Source: CBDTTW01 sp965363675
GTDB lineage: Bacteria; Bacteroidota; Rhodothermia; Rhodothermales; DASSAV01
Direction: 5' to 3'
DNA: 40,122 bases
Assembly: GCA_965363675.1 (NCBI GenBank)
Contig: CBDTTW010000004.1
Span: 1-40,122, forward strand
Below are positions 7,836 through 19,497 of this stretch, piece after piece (position 1 is the first letter of the stretch; every line of letters begins with the position of its first letter). Below the pieces are notes generated by a model. It ran no database searches, had not been told where the DNA came from, and worked only from the letters and a program-made list of their open reading frames with translations. Position numbers and translations under genes: made by a program.

Positions 7836-9299
7836 TTAGAAGTCGTTGAGCGAGGTGACAATGGCGATGCCGAGTTCGACGGCGCCGGGGCCGGAGCCCT
7901 CGAAGATTTCGGTCTGGCGGCCGGTCTCGCGGGTGTAGGCGGCGGCGATGCCGCGCACGGCCTCGGCGGCGTCGGCGCGGCCGAAGACGGCCACCGTGCC
8001 GCCGCTGCCGCCGCCGGTGATCTTGGCGCCGTACACGCCGCGCTCGGGGCCGGCCTGCCGCGCCAGCTCTACGAGGCGGTCGGTGCCGTCGCTGCCGAGG
8101 CCGCAGCGGCTGTAGCTCTCGTGCGCGGCGTACATGAGCGCGCCCATGGCCGGGGCGTGCGCCGCCGGGTCGCCGGGCAACGCCGCCAGATGCTCGGCGA
8201 AGGCCGTCACGCGGGCATGCTCGCCGATGGGGTGCGCCGTGGCCGCCCGCACGGGGTAACTTTTGCCCGCCACGACGCGCGTAGCCGTATCGGTGGCGCC
8301 GCCGTAGGCGCGCAGGAACGGCCCGCCCTCCATCGTCTCGGGCAGGAGCGCCTCGTAGTCGCGGGCGAACTCCTCGGGTGTGAGGGCTGCGAGGTAGCCG
8401 CCCCACCGGTGGTCCTCGACGTGCACGCGGCCGCCCTCCTCGCGCACGGGCAGGCCGGCGGCCTCGGCGAGGATGCGGTAGCCCATGAAAGCCGCCGCGC
8501 GCACCGTGCCGTAGTCGGCCCCGGAGACGGCGTGGCGGATGCCCGAGTCGATGCCGTAGAAGCGGAAGCCCTCCGGGATCGGGACGTAGCCCTCGATGCG
8601 GGCCGGGCGGCAGAGCAGGCGCAGCAGGCGGCCCTGCTCGCCGCAGGCGCACGTCATCTGATCCATGATGCCGCAGGGGGCCCCGACGACCTGGTTCTCG
8701 ACCTGCTGGCAGGCGGCGGCCAGCTCGGCGGCCTCCATCGGCAGGCCGCAGTACGCGGCCGTCGCCATCATGGCGGCCACTTCGAGCGCCGCCGACGAGC
8801 TGACGCCCTTGCCCTCGGGCACGTCCGAGAGCACGAGCAGTCGGAAGCCGCCGGCGGGCATCTTGCGGGCGCGCTGCGCCACGTACTGCACCACGCCGAG
8901 CACGTAGGCGGCCCAGCGGTTGGCCGGGCGGCTCCGGCTCCAGGCCCCGAGCGCCTCGGGCGTCGAGAGGTCGCCTGAGATGAGGCGGCGCAGCTCGACG
9001 CGCGCGCGCGCGGCCTGCCCCTCGCGCATCGAGGTCGCCTCGCAGATCGGGCGCGGATCGGGTTGGAGCGCTACGCATGTGCCCCGGTCGAGGGGCATCT
9101 CCAGCACGCGCGCGCCGCTGTAGTCCGCGATGCCGCCCATCACGTCGAGGCGGCCGGGCGCCCGCGCGATCCAGCAGGGCTGCCCGGCCTGCAAAAAGGC
9201 GGCGCCGGGGGCCTCGGGGGTGCGCAGCGCTTCCAGCACGGGGGCGAACCACCGCTTTTGCTCGTCGGTCAGCGCTAATCCTGAGGCCGGTCCGTACAT
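7836..9299 (-). CDS. galK: Galactokinase-like GHMP kinase (L-arabinokinase-type motif)
   Basis: A 487-residue GHMP kinase sitting between galT and galE, where it should phosphorylate galactose at C1. Motif 1 reads APGRLDVMGGIADYSG (47-62) rather than the canonical galactokinase PGRVNLIGEHTDYNxG. The GGIADYSG form is what I recall from the C-terminal kinase domain of plant L-arabinokinase and related bacterial proteins. Motif 2 is PEGKGVSSSAALE (161-173), the likely catalytic base is Asp213 in CGIMDQ, and motif 3 is AKITGGGSGGTVAVF. The ATG at 9299 leaves 13 bases after galT; an upstream in-frame start would overlap galT. Operon position argues for galactose, while the motif leaves room for L-arabinose activity. 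I give the galK symbol from context. Confidence 0.85.
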   Translation of the reverse strand: MYGPASGLALTDEQKRWFAPVLEALRTPEAPGAAFLQAGQPCWIARAPGRLDVMGGIADYSGARVLEMPLDRGTCVALQPDPRPICEATSMREGQAARARVELRRLISGDLSTPEALGAWSRSRPANRWAAYVLGVVQYVAQRARKMPAGGFRLLVLSDVPEGKGVSSSAALEVAAMMATAAYCGLPMEAAELAAACQQVENQVVGAPCGIMDQMTCACGEQGRLLRLLCRPARIEGYVPIPEGFRFYGIDSGIRHAVSGADYGTVRAAAFMGYRILAEAAGLPVREEGGRVHVEDHRWGGYLAALTPEEFARDYEALLPETMEGGPFLRAYGGATDTATRVVAGKSYPVRAATAHPIGEHARVTAFAEHLAALPGDPAAHAPAMGALMYAAHESYSRCGLGSDGTDRLVELARQAGPERGVYGAKITGGGSGGTVAVFGRADAAEAVRGIAAAYTRETGRQTEIFEGSGPGAVELGIAIVTSLNDF

Positions 9300-9312
9300 A
9301 CGCGCGTGTGGG

Positions 9313-10347
9313 CTAATGCGAGCGGGCGCCGCGGTAATGCTCGGCAGGCACGGCCTGAAGCTCGGCGGCCTTCTGCTCCGGCGCGGTGTCGTTGATGAAA
9401 TTGCCGCCCCCAATTTCGGGACCGGCGAGGTATTTCAACAGCCCCGGCTTACGTAAGGGCGGATGAAATTCGATGTGAAAGTGAAAGCCCGGGTAGGCGC
9501 GCCCGTCGGTGGGCTGCTGGTGCAGCGCCATGACGTAGGGGAAAGGCGCGCGCCAGAGGTTGTCGAAGCGCACGAGCGTTTCCTTGAGCACGGCCGCCAG
9601 GTCGTCCACCTCGGCGGCGTTCAGCGTCGCCAGGCTCGGGTGCGCCTCGCGCGGGGCCGCGAACGTCTCGTAGGGGTAGCGCGCGCAGTACGGCACGAAG
9701 GCGAGCGCCTGCCCGTTGCGGCAGAGCAGGCGGCGGCCGTCGTCCTCCTCCGCCCGGATCATGTCCTGGAACAGCACCCGGCCCTGGGCGCGCAGGTGCT
9801 CCGCCGAAGCGGCCGCCTCGGTCTCGATCGTCTTGAAGACAAAGTTCGTGGCGTAGATCTGCGCGTGCGGGTGCGGGTTGCTCACCCCGACGACCTCGCC
9901 CTTGTTCTCGAACATGTGCACATACTGGACCTCGGGGCGGGCGCCCAGCTCGCGGTGCTGCTCCTGGAGCACGCGCAGCAGGGCCGCGATGTCGGCGGCG
10001 GGCATCTCGGCCAGCGTCAGGTCGTGGCGGGGCGTAAAGCAGACCACGCGCGCCAGCCCGTCGGCGGGGCGCGCGGCGTAGGGCGCCGGGGCAGGCGCCG
10101 GGCGGGCGGGGGCCTCCGGCCCGACGCACGGGCGGTCGTTGTCGAAGACGAACACGCCCTCATAGTCGGGGTTGCGCGCCCCCGAGACGCGCGTGTTGCC
10201 GGGGCAGAGGTAGCAGTCCGGAGCGTAGGCGGCGGCCGGCGGCGCGGCGGCGCCGACGGTTTCGCCGCTCCAGGGCCGGTCGTTGCGGTGGGCGGCCACC
10301 ATCACCCATTCCCGGCGCAGCGGATGAAAACGCTCCTCCCAGACCAT
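9313..10347 (-). CDS. galT: Galactose-1-phosphate uridylyltransferase
   Basis: Transfers UMP from UDP-glucose to galactose-1-phosphate. The 344-residue protein starts MVWEERFHPLRREWVMVAAH, close to the usual GalT N-terminus. It has Zn ligands Cys45 and Cys48 in CYLCPGN, His108 in FTPRHDLTLAEM, and the active-site SNPHPHAQIY with nucleophile His161. MFENKGEVVG just before is also a GalT hallmark. It is the first gene of the five-gene minus-strand operon, so the operon promoter should lie in 10348-10561. No mutarotase (galM) gene is visible in the window. Confidence 0.96.
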   Translation of the reverse strand: MVWEERFHPLRREWVMVAAHRNDRPWSGETVGAAAPPAAAYAPDCYLCPGNTRVSGARNPDYEGVFVFDNDRPCVGPEAPARPAPAPAPYAARPADGLARVVCFTPRHDLTLAEMPAADIAALLRVLQEQHRELGARPEVQYVHMFENKGEVVGVSNPHPHAQIYATNFVFKTIETEAAASAEHLRAQGRVLFQDMIRAEEDDGRRLLCRNGQALAFVPYCARYPYETFAAPREAHPSLATLNAAEVDDLAAVLKETLVRFDNLWRAPFPYVMALHQQPTDGRAYPGFHFHIEFHPPLRKPGLLKYLAGPEIGGGNFINDTAPEQKAAELQAVPAEHYRGARSH

Positions 10348-10561
10348 CGGCGTGCAGATTTTCGGCTTCGGAAACTCTCGTTGCAGGGGGCGCGCCGGGA
10401 GGGCGCCGCCGCGAGGATCAGCGCGCCAACTTAATGCAAATTTCCGTCAATCGGGGCGCCCCTGCCGCAAGAATGCGGAACTATGCCGCGCCGGGGCGCC
10501 GTAACATCGGGGGGCGCGGCGGCGCCTCCCCTTCGCCGCCGCCCTGCATGCCCGGCAACCC
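10348..10561. other. Divergent intergenic region upstream of the gal operon
   Basis: The 214 bases separate galT (minus) from the DUF2971 gene (plus). On the minus strand a TTGACGGAAATTTGC segment around 10434-10448 is the only AT-richer element and could hold the gal promoter, but spacing to a second box is not convincing. No inverted repeat is clear enough for me to name an operator. No gene is supported. Confidence 0.35.
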
Positions 10562-11356
10562 ATGGACAAGGTCTACAAATACCGCCCGCTCAGCGCGCCC
10601 TGGAGCCTGCGCCTGCTCGAACGCAACGAGCTGCGCTTCTCCTGCCCCAACGTCTTCAACGACCCGTTCGACTGCCGCATTCCGGTGCACTTCGAGGACG
10701 CCACGCACGCCCAGGTGGTCGAGGTGTTCGCGGAGGTGAAGCTGCTCGACGACCCGGAGCTTGGCCCGGAGGAGGCGCGCGCGCGCGTCGAGCGGGAGCT
10801 GCGCGCCTTCGACCCGGCCGACCACGGGCAGGCGGCGGCCATGCGGCGGCGCTTCGGCGAGTCGCTGAACCGCCTGTTCGGCATCGTCTCGCTCAGCGGC
10901 GTCCCGGACGACCTGCTCATGTGGTCGCACTACGCCGAGGCGCACCATGGCTATTGCGTCGGGCTGAGCGCGCCGGCGCTGGAGGCGTGGGGCGAGCAGA
11001 TGAAGGCGCAGAACCATGAGATCCGCCTGGTGGAGGTGACCTACAGCCGCGACATGCCGTACCTGAACCCGCAGGATCACTCCCGCAGCGACCTGATCCT
11101 GACGACCGTCTCGACGAAGGCGCACCCGTGGTCCTACGAGCGCGAGTACCGGCTGCTCGGGGTGGGCCTCTCGGGCCGGTCCGTCGAGATGCCGCCGGGC
11201 ATCCTGTGCGAGGTCATCATGGGCCACATGATCCGCCCGGAGCACCGCGAGCGGCTCATCGAGGCCCTGCGCCGGCGCGGCGACGGCCTGCCGCTGCTCC
11301 AGGCGCGCACCCACGAGACCGCCTTCGGCCTGGTGATGCACCCCGTAGACTACTGA
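10562..11356 (+). CDS. DUF2971 domain protein
   Basis: A 264-residue soluble protein with the conserved features I associate with DUF2971: an N-terminal VYKYRPL (4-10), FNDPFDCRIP (32-41), LMWSHYAEAHHGYCVGL (119-135) and HPWSYEREYRLLG (188-200). The biochemical role of this family is not established to my knowledge. Homologues often sit in accessory regions, but here the neighbours are housekeeping transport and sugar genes. The ATG at 10562 follows a GC-rich leader. The SulP gene starts 42 bases after the stop and has its own strong ribosome-binding site, so joint transcription is possible but unproven. There is no signal peptide or membrane segment. Confidence 0.75.
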   Translation: MDKVYKYRPLSAPWSLRLLERNELRFSCPNVFNDPFDCRIPVHFEDATHAQVVEVFAEVKLLDDPELGPEEARARVERELRAFDPADHGQAAAMRRRFGESLNRLFGIVSLSGVPDDLLMWSHYAEAHHGYCVGLSAPALEAWGEQMKAQNHEIRLVEVTYSRDMPYLNPQDHSRSDLILTTVSTKAHPWSYEREYRLLGVGLSGRSVEMPPGILCEVIMGHMIRPEHRERLIEALRRRGDGLPLLQARTHETAFGLVMHPVDY

Positions 11357-11398
11357 GCGCCGCCCTAACGCTTCTTTATATCCGCATCCGGAGGCCGC

Positions 11399-13126
11399 GT
11401 GCCTGACCAATCGTTGCAGCCCAAGCTGCTCACCGTGCTGCGCGAGGGCTACACCCGCGCCGCCTTCGCCCGCGACGCCGCCGCCGGCGTCATCGTCGGC
11501 ATCGTAGCCTTGCCCCTGGCGATTGCCTTTGCCGTCGCCTCGGGCGTCAAGCCCGAGCAGGGCCTGTACACGGCCATCGCCGGCGGCTTCCTGATCTCGG
11601 TGTTCTCCGGCAGCCGCGTGCAGATCGGCGGGCCTACGGGGGCCTTCATCGTGCTCATCTACGGCATCGTGCAGCAGTACGGCTACGACGGCCTGGCCGT
11701 GGCGACGCTGCTGGCCGGGCTGCTGCTCGTGGCGATGGGCCTGGCGCGCCTCGGCGCCGTCATCAAGTACATCCCCTACCCGGTGACGGTGGGTTTCACG
11801 ACGGGCATCGCGCTCATCATCTTCACCGGGCAGCTCCGCGATCTGCTCGGACTGGATATGCAGGCGGTCCCGCCGGACTTCCTCGGCAAGCTGGCGGCGT
11901 ATGCGGCCGGCCTCGGCGGCGTGAATCCGTACGCCGTCGGCGTCGGGGCGGCTACGCTCGGCGTGCTTGCGCTCTGGCCGCGCCTGACGCACCGCGTCCC
12001 CGCCTCGCTCGTGGCCATCCTCGCCACGAGCGCCGCCGCCTACGCCTTCGATCTGCCCGTCGAGACCATCGGCAGCCGCTTCGGGGCGGTGGCCGCCGGC
12101 CTGCCGTCGGTGCGCATGCCCCGGGTCTCGTGGGAGCTGTTCACGCGCATGTTCTCGCCGGCGCTCTCGATTGCGCTGCTGGCCGGCATCGAGTCGCTGC
12201 TGTGCGCCGTCGTGGCCGACGGCATGACGGCGCGCCGCCACCGCTCGAACATGGAGCTGGTGGCGCAGGGCATCGCCAACATCGCCATGCCGTTCATCGG
12301 CGGCATCCCCGTCACGGGCGCCATTGCCCGCACGGCCGCGAACATCAAGAACGGCGGCTCGACGCCTATCGCCGGCATCATCCACGCGGCGACGCTGCTC
12401 GGGATCGTGCTGTTCTTCGGGCGGTGGGCCGGGCTGATCCCGATGGCGACGCTTGCCGGCATCCTGGTGGTGGTGGCCTACAACATGAGCGAGTGGCGCC
12501 TGTTCGTGGGCCTGTTCCGCGCCCCCAAGAGCGATTTGCTGGTGCTGCTCTCGACCTTCGGCCTGACGGTGCTCATCGACCTGACGGTCGCCATTCAGTC
12601 GGGGGTGGTGCTGGCGGCCTTCCTGTTCATGAAGCGCATGTCCGACGTAACGCAGGTGGGCTACGTGACCGACATGCTCGGCGACGGCGAGGAGGACCCC
12701 GACGACCCGAACAGCATCAGCCGCCGCGCCGTGCCGCGCGGCGTCGAGGTGTTCGAGATCGACGGGCCGTTCTTCTTCGGGGCGGCCGACAAGTTCAAGC
12801 GGACGATCACCCAGGTGCGCCGCCGCCCGCGCGTGCTGATTCTGCGCATGCGCCGGGTGCTCACGCTCGACGCGACCGGCCTGAAGGCTGTCGAGGACGT
12901 GTGCCGGCAGTCGCGCCGCGAGGGCACGCACCTGCTGCTCTCGGGGGTGCACGCGCAGCCGCTCGTGGCGCTCGAACGCTCGGGGCTGCTCGACCTCGTC
13001 GGCGAGGACAACGTGCTCGGCAACATCGACGACGCGCTCGGGCGCGCCCGCGCGCTGCTCGGGCTGCCCCCGGCGCCGCCCCGCGCGGCGTTCACGCCCA
13101 CGGTCAGCCGCGAAGCTGCGCCCTGA
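11399..13126 (+). CDS. SulP-family anion transporter with STAS domain
   Basis: A 575-residue inner-membrane permease of the SulP/SLC26 family, which carries sulfate, bicarbonate or dicarboxylates depending on the member. The N-terminal membrane domain contains GVIVGIVALPLAIAFAVASG, then SGSRVQIGGPTGAFIV, both typical of SulP proteins. A cytoplasmic STAS domain covers about 447-553 (GVEVFEIDGPFFFGAADKF, then MRRVLTLDATGL). The start is GTG at 11399, supported by a GGAGG sequence at 11390-11394 five bases upstream. Substrate cannot be assigned from sequence alone. A short GCGCCC-TGA-GGGCGC hairpin spans the stop codon. Confidence 0.92.
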   Translation: MPDQSLQPKLLTVLREGYTRAAFARDAAAGVIVGIVALPLAIAFAVASGVKPEQGLYTAIAGGFLISVFSGSRVQIGGPTGAFIVLIYGIVQQYGYDGLAVATLLAGLLLVAMGLARLGAVIKYIPYPVTVGFTTGIALIIFTGQLRDLLGLDMQAVPPDFLGKLAAYAAGLGGVNPYAVGVGAATLGVLALWPRLTHRVPASLVAILATSAAAYAFDLPVETIGSRFGAVAAGLPSVRMPRVSWELFTRMFSPALSIALLAGIESLLCAVVADGMTARRHRSNMELVAQGIANIAMPFIGGIPVTGAIARTAANIKNGGSTPIAGIIHAATLLGIVLFFGRWAGLIPMATLAGILVVVAYNMSEWRLFVGLFRAPKSDLLVLLSTFGLTVLIDLTVAIQSGVVLAAFLFMKRMSDVTQVGYVTDMLGDGEEDPDDPNSISRRAVPRGVEVFEIDGPFFFGAADKFKRTITQVRRRPRVLILRMRRVLTLDATGLKAVEDVCRQSRREGTHLLLSGVHAQPLVALERSGLLDLVGEDNVLGNIDDALGRARALLGLPPAPPRAAFTPTVSREAAP

Positions 13127-13249
13127 GGGCGCGCCCGGCATGTGCATTATTCTCAGGCGCTCGGCCCCGGCGTGTTGGACCTTCGCGCCCGCCTCATTAG
13201 TATACCTGTACTCAGGGCATCACAAGGGCTTTCAAGCAAGCGAGGCGTT

Positions 13250-14140
13250 ATGCAAATGAACAGGCGTTCGTTCCTTTCCCGGTCGGCGCTCGGCGCAGGC
13301 TCGCTGCTCTTGCCGGGCGGCAAGGCGCACGGGCAGGCGGCCACGTTCCAGCCGTACGAGCGGGTCGCGCTCGGCGAAACCGGCGCGGTCGTCTCGCGGC
13401 TGTGCATGGGCACCGGCGTGCGCGGCGGCAACCGCCAGAGCAACCACACCCGCATGGGCCAGGCGGCCTTTACGAGCCTCGTGCGCGGCGGCCTGGAGCG
13501 CGGCATCAACTTCTTCGATTTGGCCGACCTCTACGGCACGCACGCCTACTTCGCCGAGGCCATGCGCGGCGTGCCCCGCGAGGACTACTTCATCTGCACC
13601 AAAATCTGGTTCCGCAGCGGCGGCATCCCCGAGCCCGAGCGCCCCGACGCCGACGTAGTCGTGGACCGCTTCCTCCAGGAACTCGGCACGGACTACATCG
13701 ACCTGCTGCTGCTCCACTGCACCGTCTCGCCGACGTGGACGACCGACCAGCGGCGCCAGATGGACCTGATCGAGGAGCTGCAAGCCCAGGGCAAGGTGCG
13801 CCTGAAAGGCACGTCGTGCCATAGCCTGGAGGCCCTCCGCCTGGCCGCCGCCGACCCGTGGGTGGACTCGGTGCATGCGCGCATCAACCCTTACGAGGCG
13901 GCCATGGACGGCCCGCCGGACCAGGTGGCCCCGGTGCTGGCGCAGATCAAGGCCGCCGGCAAGGGCGTCGTCGGGATGAAGCTCATGGGCGAGGGGCGCT
14001 TCCGCGACAGCGACGAGATGCGCAACAACTCCATCGCTTACGTGCTCGGGCTGGGCTCGGTGGACGTGCTCAACGTGGGTTTCGAGACGCTGGCCGAGGT
14101 GGACGACTTCGCCCGGCGCGTGCAGGCCGTGCCCCGCTAG
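13250..14140 (+). CDS. Tat-exported aldo/keto reductase
   Basis: A 296-residue NAD(P)H-dependent oxidoreductase. The N-terminus MNRRSFLSRSALGAG (3-17) is a twin-arginine signal, so the folded enzyme is probably exported. The catalytic tetrad is complete: Asp90 and Tyr95 in FFDLADLYGTH, Lys118 in FICTKIW, and His156 in LLLLHCT. I choose the ATG at 13250 because a GAGG at 13242-13245 precedes it at a suitable distance; the ATG at 13256 is the alternative. A longer upstream frame begins before any plausible leader. An intrinsic terminator follows at 14190. Substrate is unknown; the adjacent Gfo/Idh/MocA oxidoreductase suggests sugar or polyol chemistry. Confidence 0.88.
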   Translation: MQMNRRSFLSRSALGAGSLLLPGGKAHGQAATFQPYERVALGETGAVVSRLCMGTGVRGGNRQSNHTRMGQAAFTSLVRGGLERGINFFDLADLYGTHAYFAEAMRGVPREDYFICTKIWFRSGGIPEPERPDADVVVDRFLQELGTDYIDLLLLHCTVSPTWTTDQRRQMDLIEELQAQGKVRLKGTSCHSLEALRLAAADPWVDSVHARINPYEAAMDGPPDQVAPVLAQIKAAGKGVVGMKLMGEGRFRDSDEMRNNSIAYVLGLGSVDVLNVGFETLAEVDDFARRVQAVPR

Positions 14141-14189
14141 GCGGCGCGCCCGGATTCTCGAACAAATCATCCAATCCGGCCGGGCCGAG

Positions 14190-14231
14190 GCCCCGGAAGC
14201 CTTGCAAATGCGCTTCCGGGGCTTCATATTT
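14190..14231 (+). terminator. Intrinsic terminator after the aldo/keto reductase
   Basis: An 11-base perfect stem GCCCCGGAAGC (14190-14200) pairs with GCTTCCGGGGC (14212-14222) across an 11-base loop. It is followed by the AT-rich TTCATATTTAT. It lies 50 bases past the reductase stop and 41 bases before the next start. Confidence 0.7.
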
Positions 14232-14271
14232 ATGAGGTTGCGTGTCCCCCTTATCCCTGCTTCCTTCCGCT

Positions 14272-15606
14272 ATGAAAACCGACCTCAGCCGACGCAGCTT
14301 TCTCAAAAGCTCCACCCTTGCGGTGGCCGGAGCCGCCGCCATACAAGGCTTTCCGTTCGTAATGACCTCGCACGCCGCCCCGGACGATCCCATCCGGGTG
14401 GGCGTCATCGGCTGCGGCGGGCGCGGCACCGGGGCCATGCTGAACGTGCTCGGCGCGGCCACCAAGGTCATCTACCCGAACAGCGGCTACCACACCGAGG
14501 ACGTAGCCTCCGACGCGACCATCATGCGCAACATCCAGATCGTTGCGCTGGCCGACCTGTTCCCCGACCGCCTTCAGCGCTGCCGCGAGCAGCTTACGAA
14601 GCTCAAGCTGAACGTGGCCGACGAAGCCTGCTTCACCGGCTTCGACGCCTACAAGAAGCTGCTGGCGATCCCCGAGATCAACTACGTGATCCTGGCCGAG
14701 CCGCCGCACTTCCGCCCGGCGCACTTGCTGGCCGCCGTCGAGGCGGGCAAGCACGTATTCATGGAGAAGCCCGCTGCCGTAGACGGCCCGGGCGTCCGGA
14801 CGGTGCTCGAAGCGGCCAAGCTGGCCACGCAAAAGGGCCTCGGCATTTCGGCGGGCACGCAGCGCCGCCACGAGAAAGGCTACGTCGAGACCATCAAGCG
14901 CCTCCAGGACGGCGCCATCGGCGAGATCCACAGCGGCCGCGCCTACTGGAACGGCGGCGTGATCTGGTCGGTCGCCAAGCGCCCCGAGTGGAGCGACATG
15001 GAGTGGCAGATCCGCAACTGGAACTACTTTACGTGGCTCTCGGGCGACCACATCGCCGAGCAGCACGTCCACAACCTCGACGTAATCAACTGGGCCCTGA
15101 ACGACTACCCGGTCAAGGCGCACGGCATGGGCGGGCGCCAGGTGCGCCAGGGCGAGATCCACGGCCACATCTACGACCACTTCGCCGTCGAGTTCGAGTA
15201 CGAGAACGGCGCGCGCATGTACAGCCAGTGCCGCCAGATGGACGGCGTGCCCTCGCGCGTCGAGGAAGCCGTCGAGGGCTCCAACGGGGTCAGCGACTGC
15301 AAGAGCCTCATCAAAACGCGCGACGGCAAGGTGTGGAAGTTCGAGGGGAAAAGCCCCAACCCCTACGAGCAGGAGCACGTAGACCTGATCCAGAGCATCC
15401 GCGCGGGCGCGCCCATCAACGACGCCTACGCCATTGCCATGAGCACGCTCACGGGCATCATGGGTCGCGAGTCGGCGTACTCCGGCCGCAGCGTCACCCG
15501 CGACGAGGTGCTCAACTCGAAGATCGTGCTCGGCCCGCAGAAGTACGAGTTCGGCCCGCTGCCCTTCCCGCCGGTGGCCATGCCGGGCGTGTACGAGTTC
15601 GCGTAA
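14272..15606 (+). CDS. Tat-exported Gfo/Idh/MocA family oxidoreductase
   Basis: A 444-residue NAD(P)-dependent sugar or inositol-type oxidoreductase. A twin-arginine signal, LSRRSFLKSSTLAVAGAAA (5-23), precedes the Rossmann motif VGVIGCGGRGTG (43-54). The family EKP motif is at 165-167 (FMEKPAAVDG), and HVHNLDVINWALN (from 265) supplies the catalytic-site His/Asp pattern. Exported members of this family are common in Bacteroidota and Planctomycetota, and some act as glycoside-modifying enzymes. The ATG at 14272 gives a normal Tat n-region; an upstream GTG at 14242 would add ten residues ahead of it. A strong terminator follows at 15633. Confidence 0.9.
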   Translation: MKTDLSRRSFLKSSTLAVAGAAAIQGFPFVMTSHAAPDDPIRVGVIGCGGRGTGAMLNVLGAATKVIYPNSGYHTEDVASDATIMRNIQIVALADLFPDRLQRCREQLTKLKLNVADEACFTGFDAYKKLLAIPEINYVILAEPPHFRPAHLLAAVEAGKHVFMEKPAAVDGPGVRTVLEAAKLATQKGLGISAGTQRRHEKGYVETIKRLQDGAIGEIHSGRAYWNGGVIWSVAKRPEWSDMEWQIRNWNYFTWLSGDHIAEQHVHNLDVINWALNDYPVKAHGMGGRQVRQGEIHGHIYDHFAVEFEYENGARMYSQCRQMDGVPSRVEEAVEGSNGVSDCKSLIKTRDGKVWKFEGKSPNPYEQEHVDLIQSIRAGAPINDAYAIAMSTLTGIMGRESAYSGRSVTRDEVLNSKIVLGPQKYEFGPLPFPPVAMPGVYEFA

Positions 15607-15632
15607 AGGCGCCGGGGCGCTCGTGAGAACGT

Positions 15633-15675
15633 GCAACGGCCGGGGGCGCGCATCGCCCCCGGCCGTTGCCTTTTT
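15633..15675 (+). terminator. Strong intrinsic terminator between convergent genes
   Basis: A 16-base perfect stem (15633-15648 with 15654-15669, beginning GCAACGGCC) closes a five-base CGCAT loop and is followed by CTTTTT. It ends plus-strand transcription from the Gfo/Idh/MocA gene. The hybrid kinase converges and stops at 15684; on that strand the hairpin lacks a T-run but could still slow the polymerase. Confidence 0.92.
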
Positions 15676-15683
15676 GCCGCGCG

Positions 15684-18764
<3,081 letters not shown>

Positions 18765-18778
18765 AGACCCGCCCCCCC

Positions 18779-19366
18779 ATGGAAACGCCCCTGCCGCCCG
18801 GAGCCCGCGACTACTCGATCTCGCTCGTGCGGGCCAACCTCTACGGCGCAGCCCTCATCCCGCCGGTGGCGCTCGCGCTCGTGGCGCTTTTCGCGGCCGT
18901 CGTAGGGCCGGGGCGCGCCCAGGCGGCGCTCGTGGAGGCCGCCTCGTCGGCGGGCGCGTCGCTGCTGGCTGTGGCGGCGGGGGCGGCCGCGCACGAGGGC
19001 CTGCACGCGCTCGGCTGGAAGCTGGCCTCAGGCTGCCCGTGGCGCGCGTTCCGGTTCGGCATCCACTGGAAGGCGCTGGCCCCCTATGCGCACTGTACGC
19101 GCCCGATGACGGCGCGCGCCTACCGCATCGGGAGCGCCCTGCCCGGCCTGGCGCTCGGGCTGGCGCCGGCGGCGGCGGGCCTGCTCCTGCCCTCGGGGGG
19201 CTGGTTTCTGTTCGGCCTCGTCTTTACGGTAAGCGCCGCCGGCGATGCGCTCGTGCTGTGGATCATCCGCCGCGCGCCGCCCGGCGCCGTCGTCGCGGAC
19301 CACCCCACGCGCGTCGGCTGCCTCGTCGCCCCGGTGGAAGGGTCCGGACCGCCGACCGGCATATGA
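18779..19366 (+). CDS. DUF3267 putative zinc metalloprotease, membrane protein
   Basis: A 195-residue integral membrane protein. It has hydrophobic segments at about 23-45, 55-72, 118-136 and 140-165. The HEGLHALGW segment (72-80) contains an HExxH zinc-binding motif at the end of a membrane helix, and KALAPYAHCTRPM followed by YRIGSALPGL matches the pattern I know from DUF3267 proteins. Catalysis and substrate are not established. The start at 18779 is the ATG after a C-rich leader. The gene is divergent from the hybrid kinase and precedes the molybdenum hydroxylase operon by 131 bases. Confidence 0.8.
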   Translation: METPLPPGARDYSISLVRANLYGAALIPPVALALVALFAAVVGPGRAQAALVEAASSAGASLLAVAAGAAAHEGLHALGWKLASGCPWRAFRFGIHWKALAPYAHCTRPMTARAYRIGSALPGLALGLAPAAAGLLLPSGGWFLFGLVFTVSAAGDALVLWIIRRAPPGAVVADHPTRVGCLVAPVEGSGPPTGI

Positions 19367-19413
19367 AAACCCTCTGAAAGGCTGCAAGCGGTTCCAAGTG
19401 CGGGCGGCGCATC

Positions 19414-19420
19414 GTACCTT
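19414..19420 (+). promoter_or_regulatory. Candidate promoter -7 element before the molybdenum hydroxylase operon
   Basis: TCGTACCTTACAGGCGTC (TACCTTA at 19414-19420) lies 77 bases upstream of the first hydroxylase gene. An almost identical sequence, TCGTACCTTGCAGGCGTC, precedes the metal ATPase at 36963. I cannot identify a confident -33 box. Confidence 0.4.
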
Positions 19421-19497
19421 ACAGGCGTCCGGCTGTCGCTCAGCGCCCGGAGCGGCGCGCGACGGCGGGAGCCTTCAGCCTTTTACCCGGCGACGCC

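Noticed and set aside
13118..13132. Small GCGCCC-TGA-GGGCGC hairpin over the SulP stop codon as a terminator
   Set aside because: Only six base pairs with no T-run; expected by chance in sequence this GC-rich.
10481..13147. 888-codon minus-strand frame opposite the DUF2971 and SulP genes
   Set aside because: Composition is His/Arg/Gln-rich low-complexity typical of antisense frames in GC-rich genomes; the plus strand encodes recognisable proteins.
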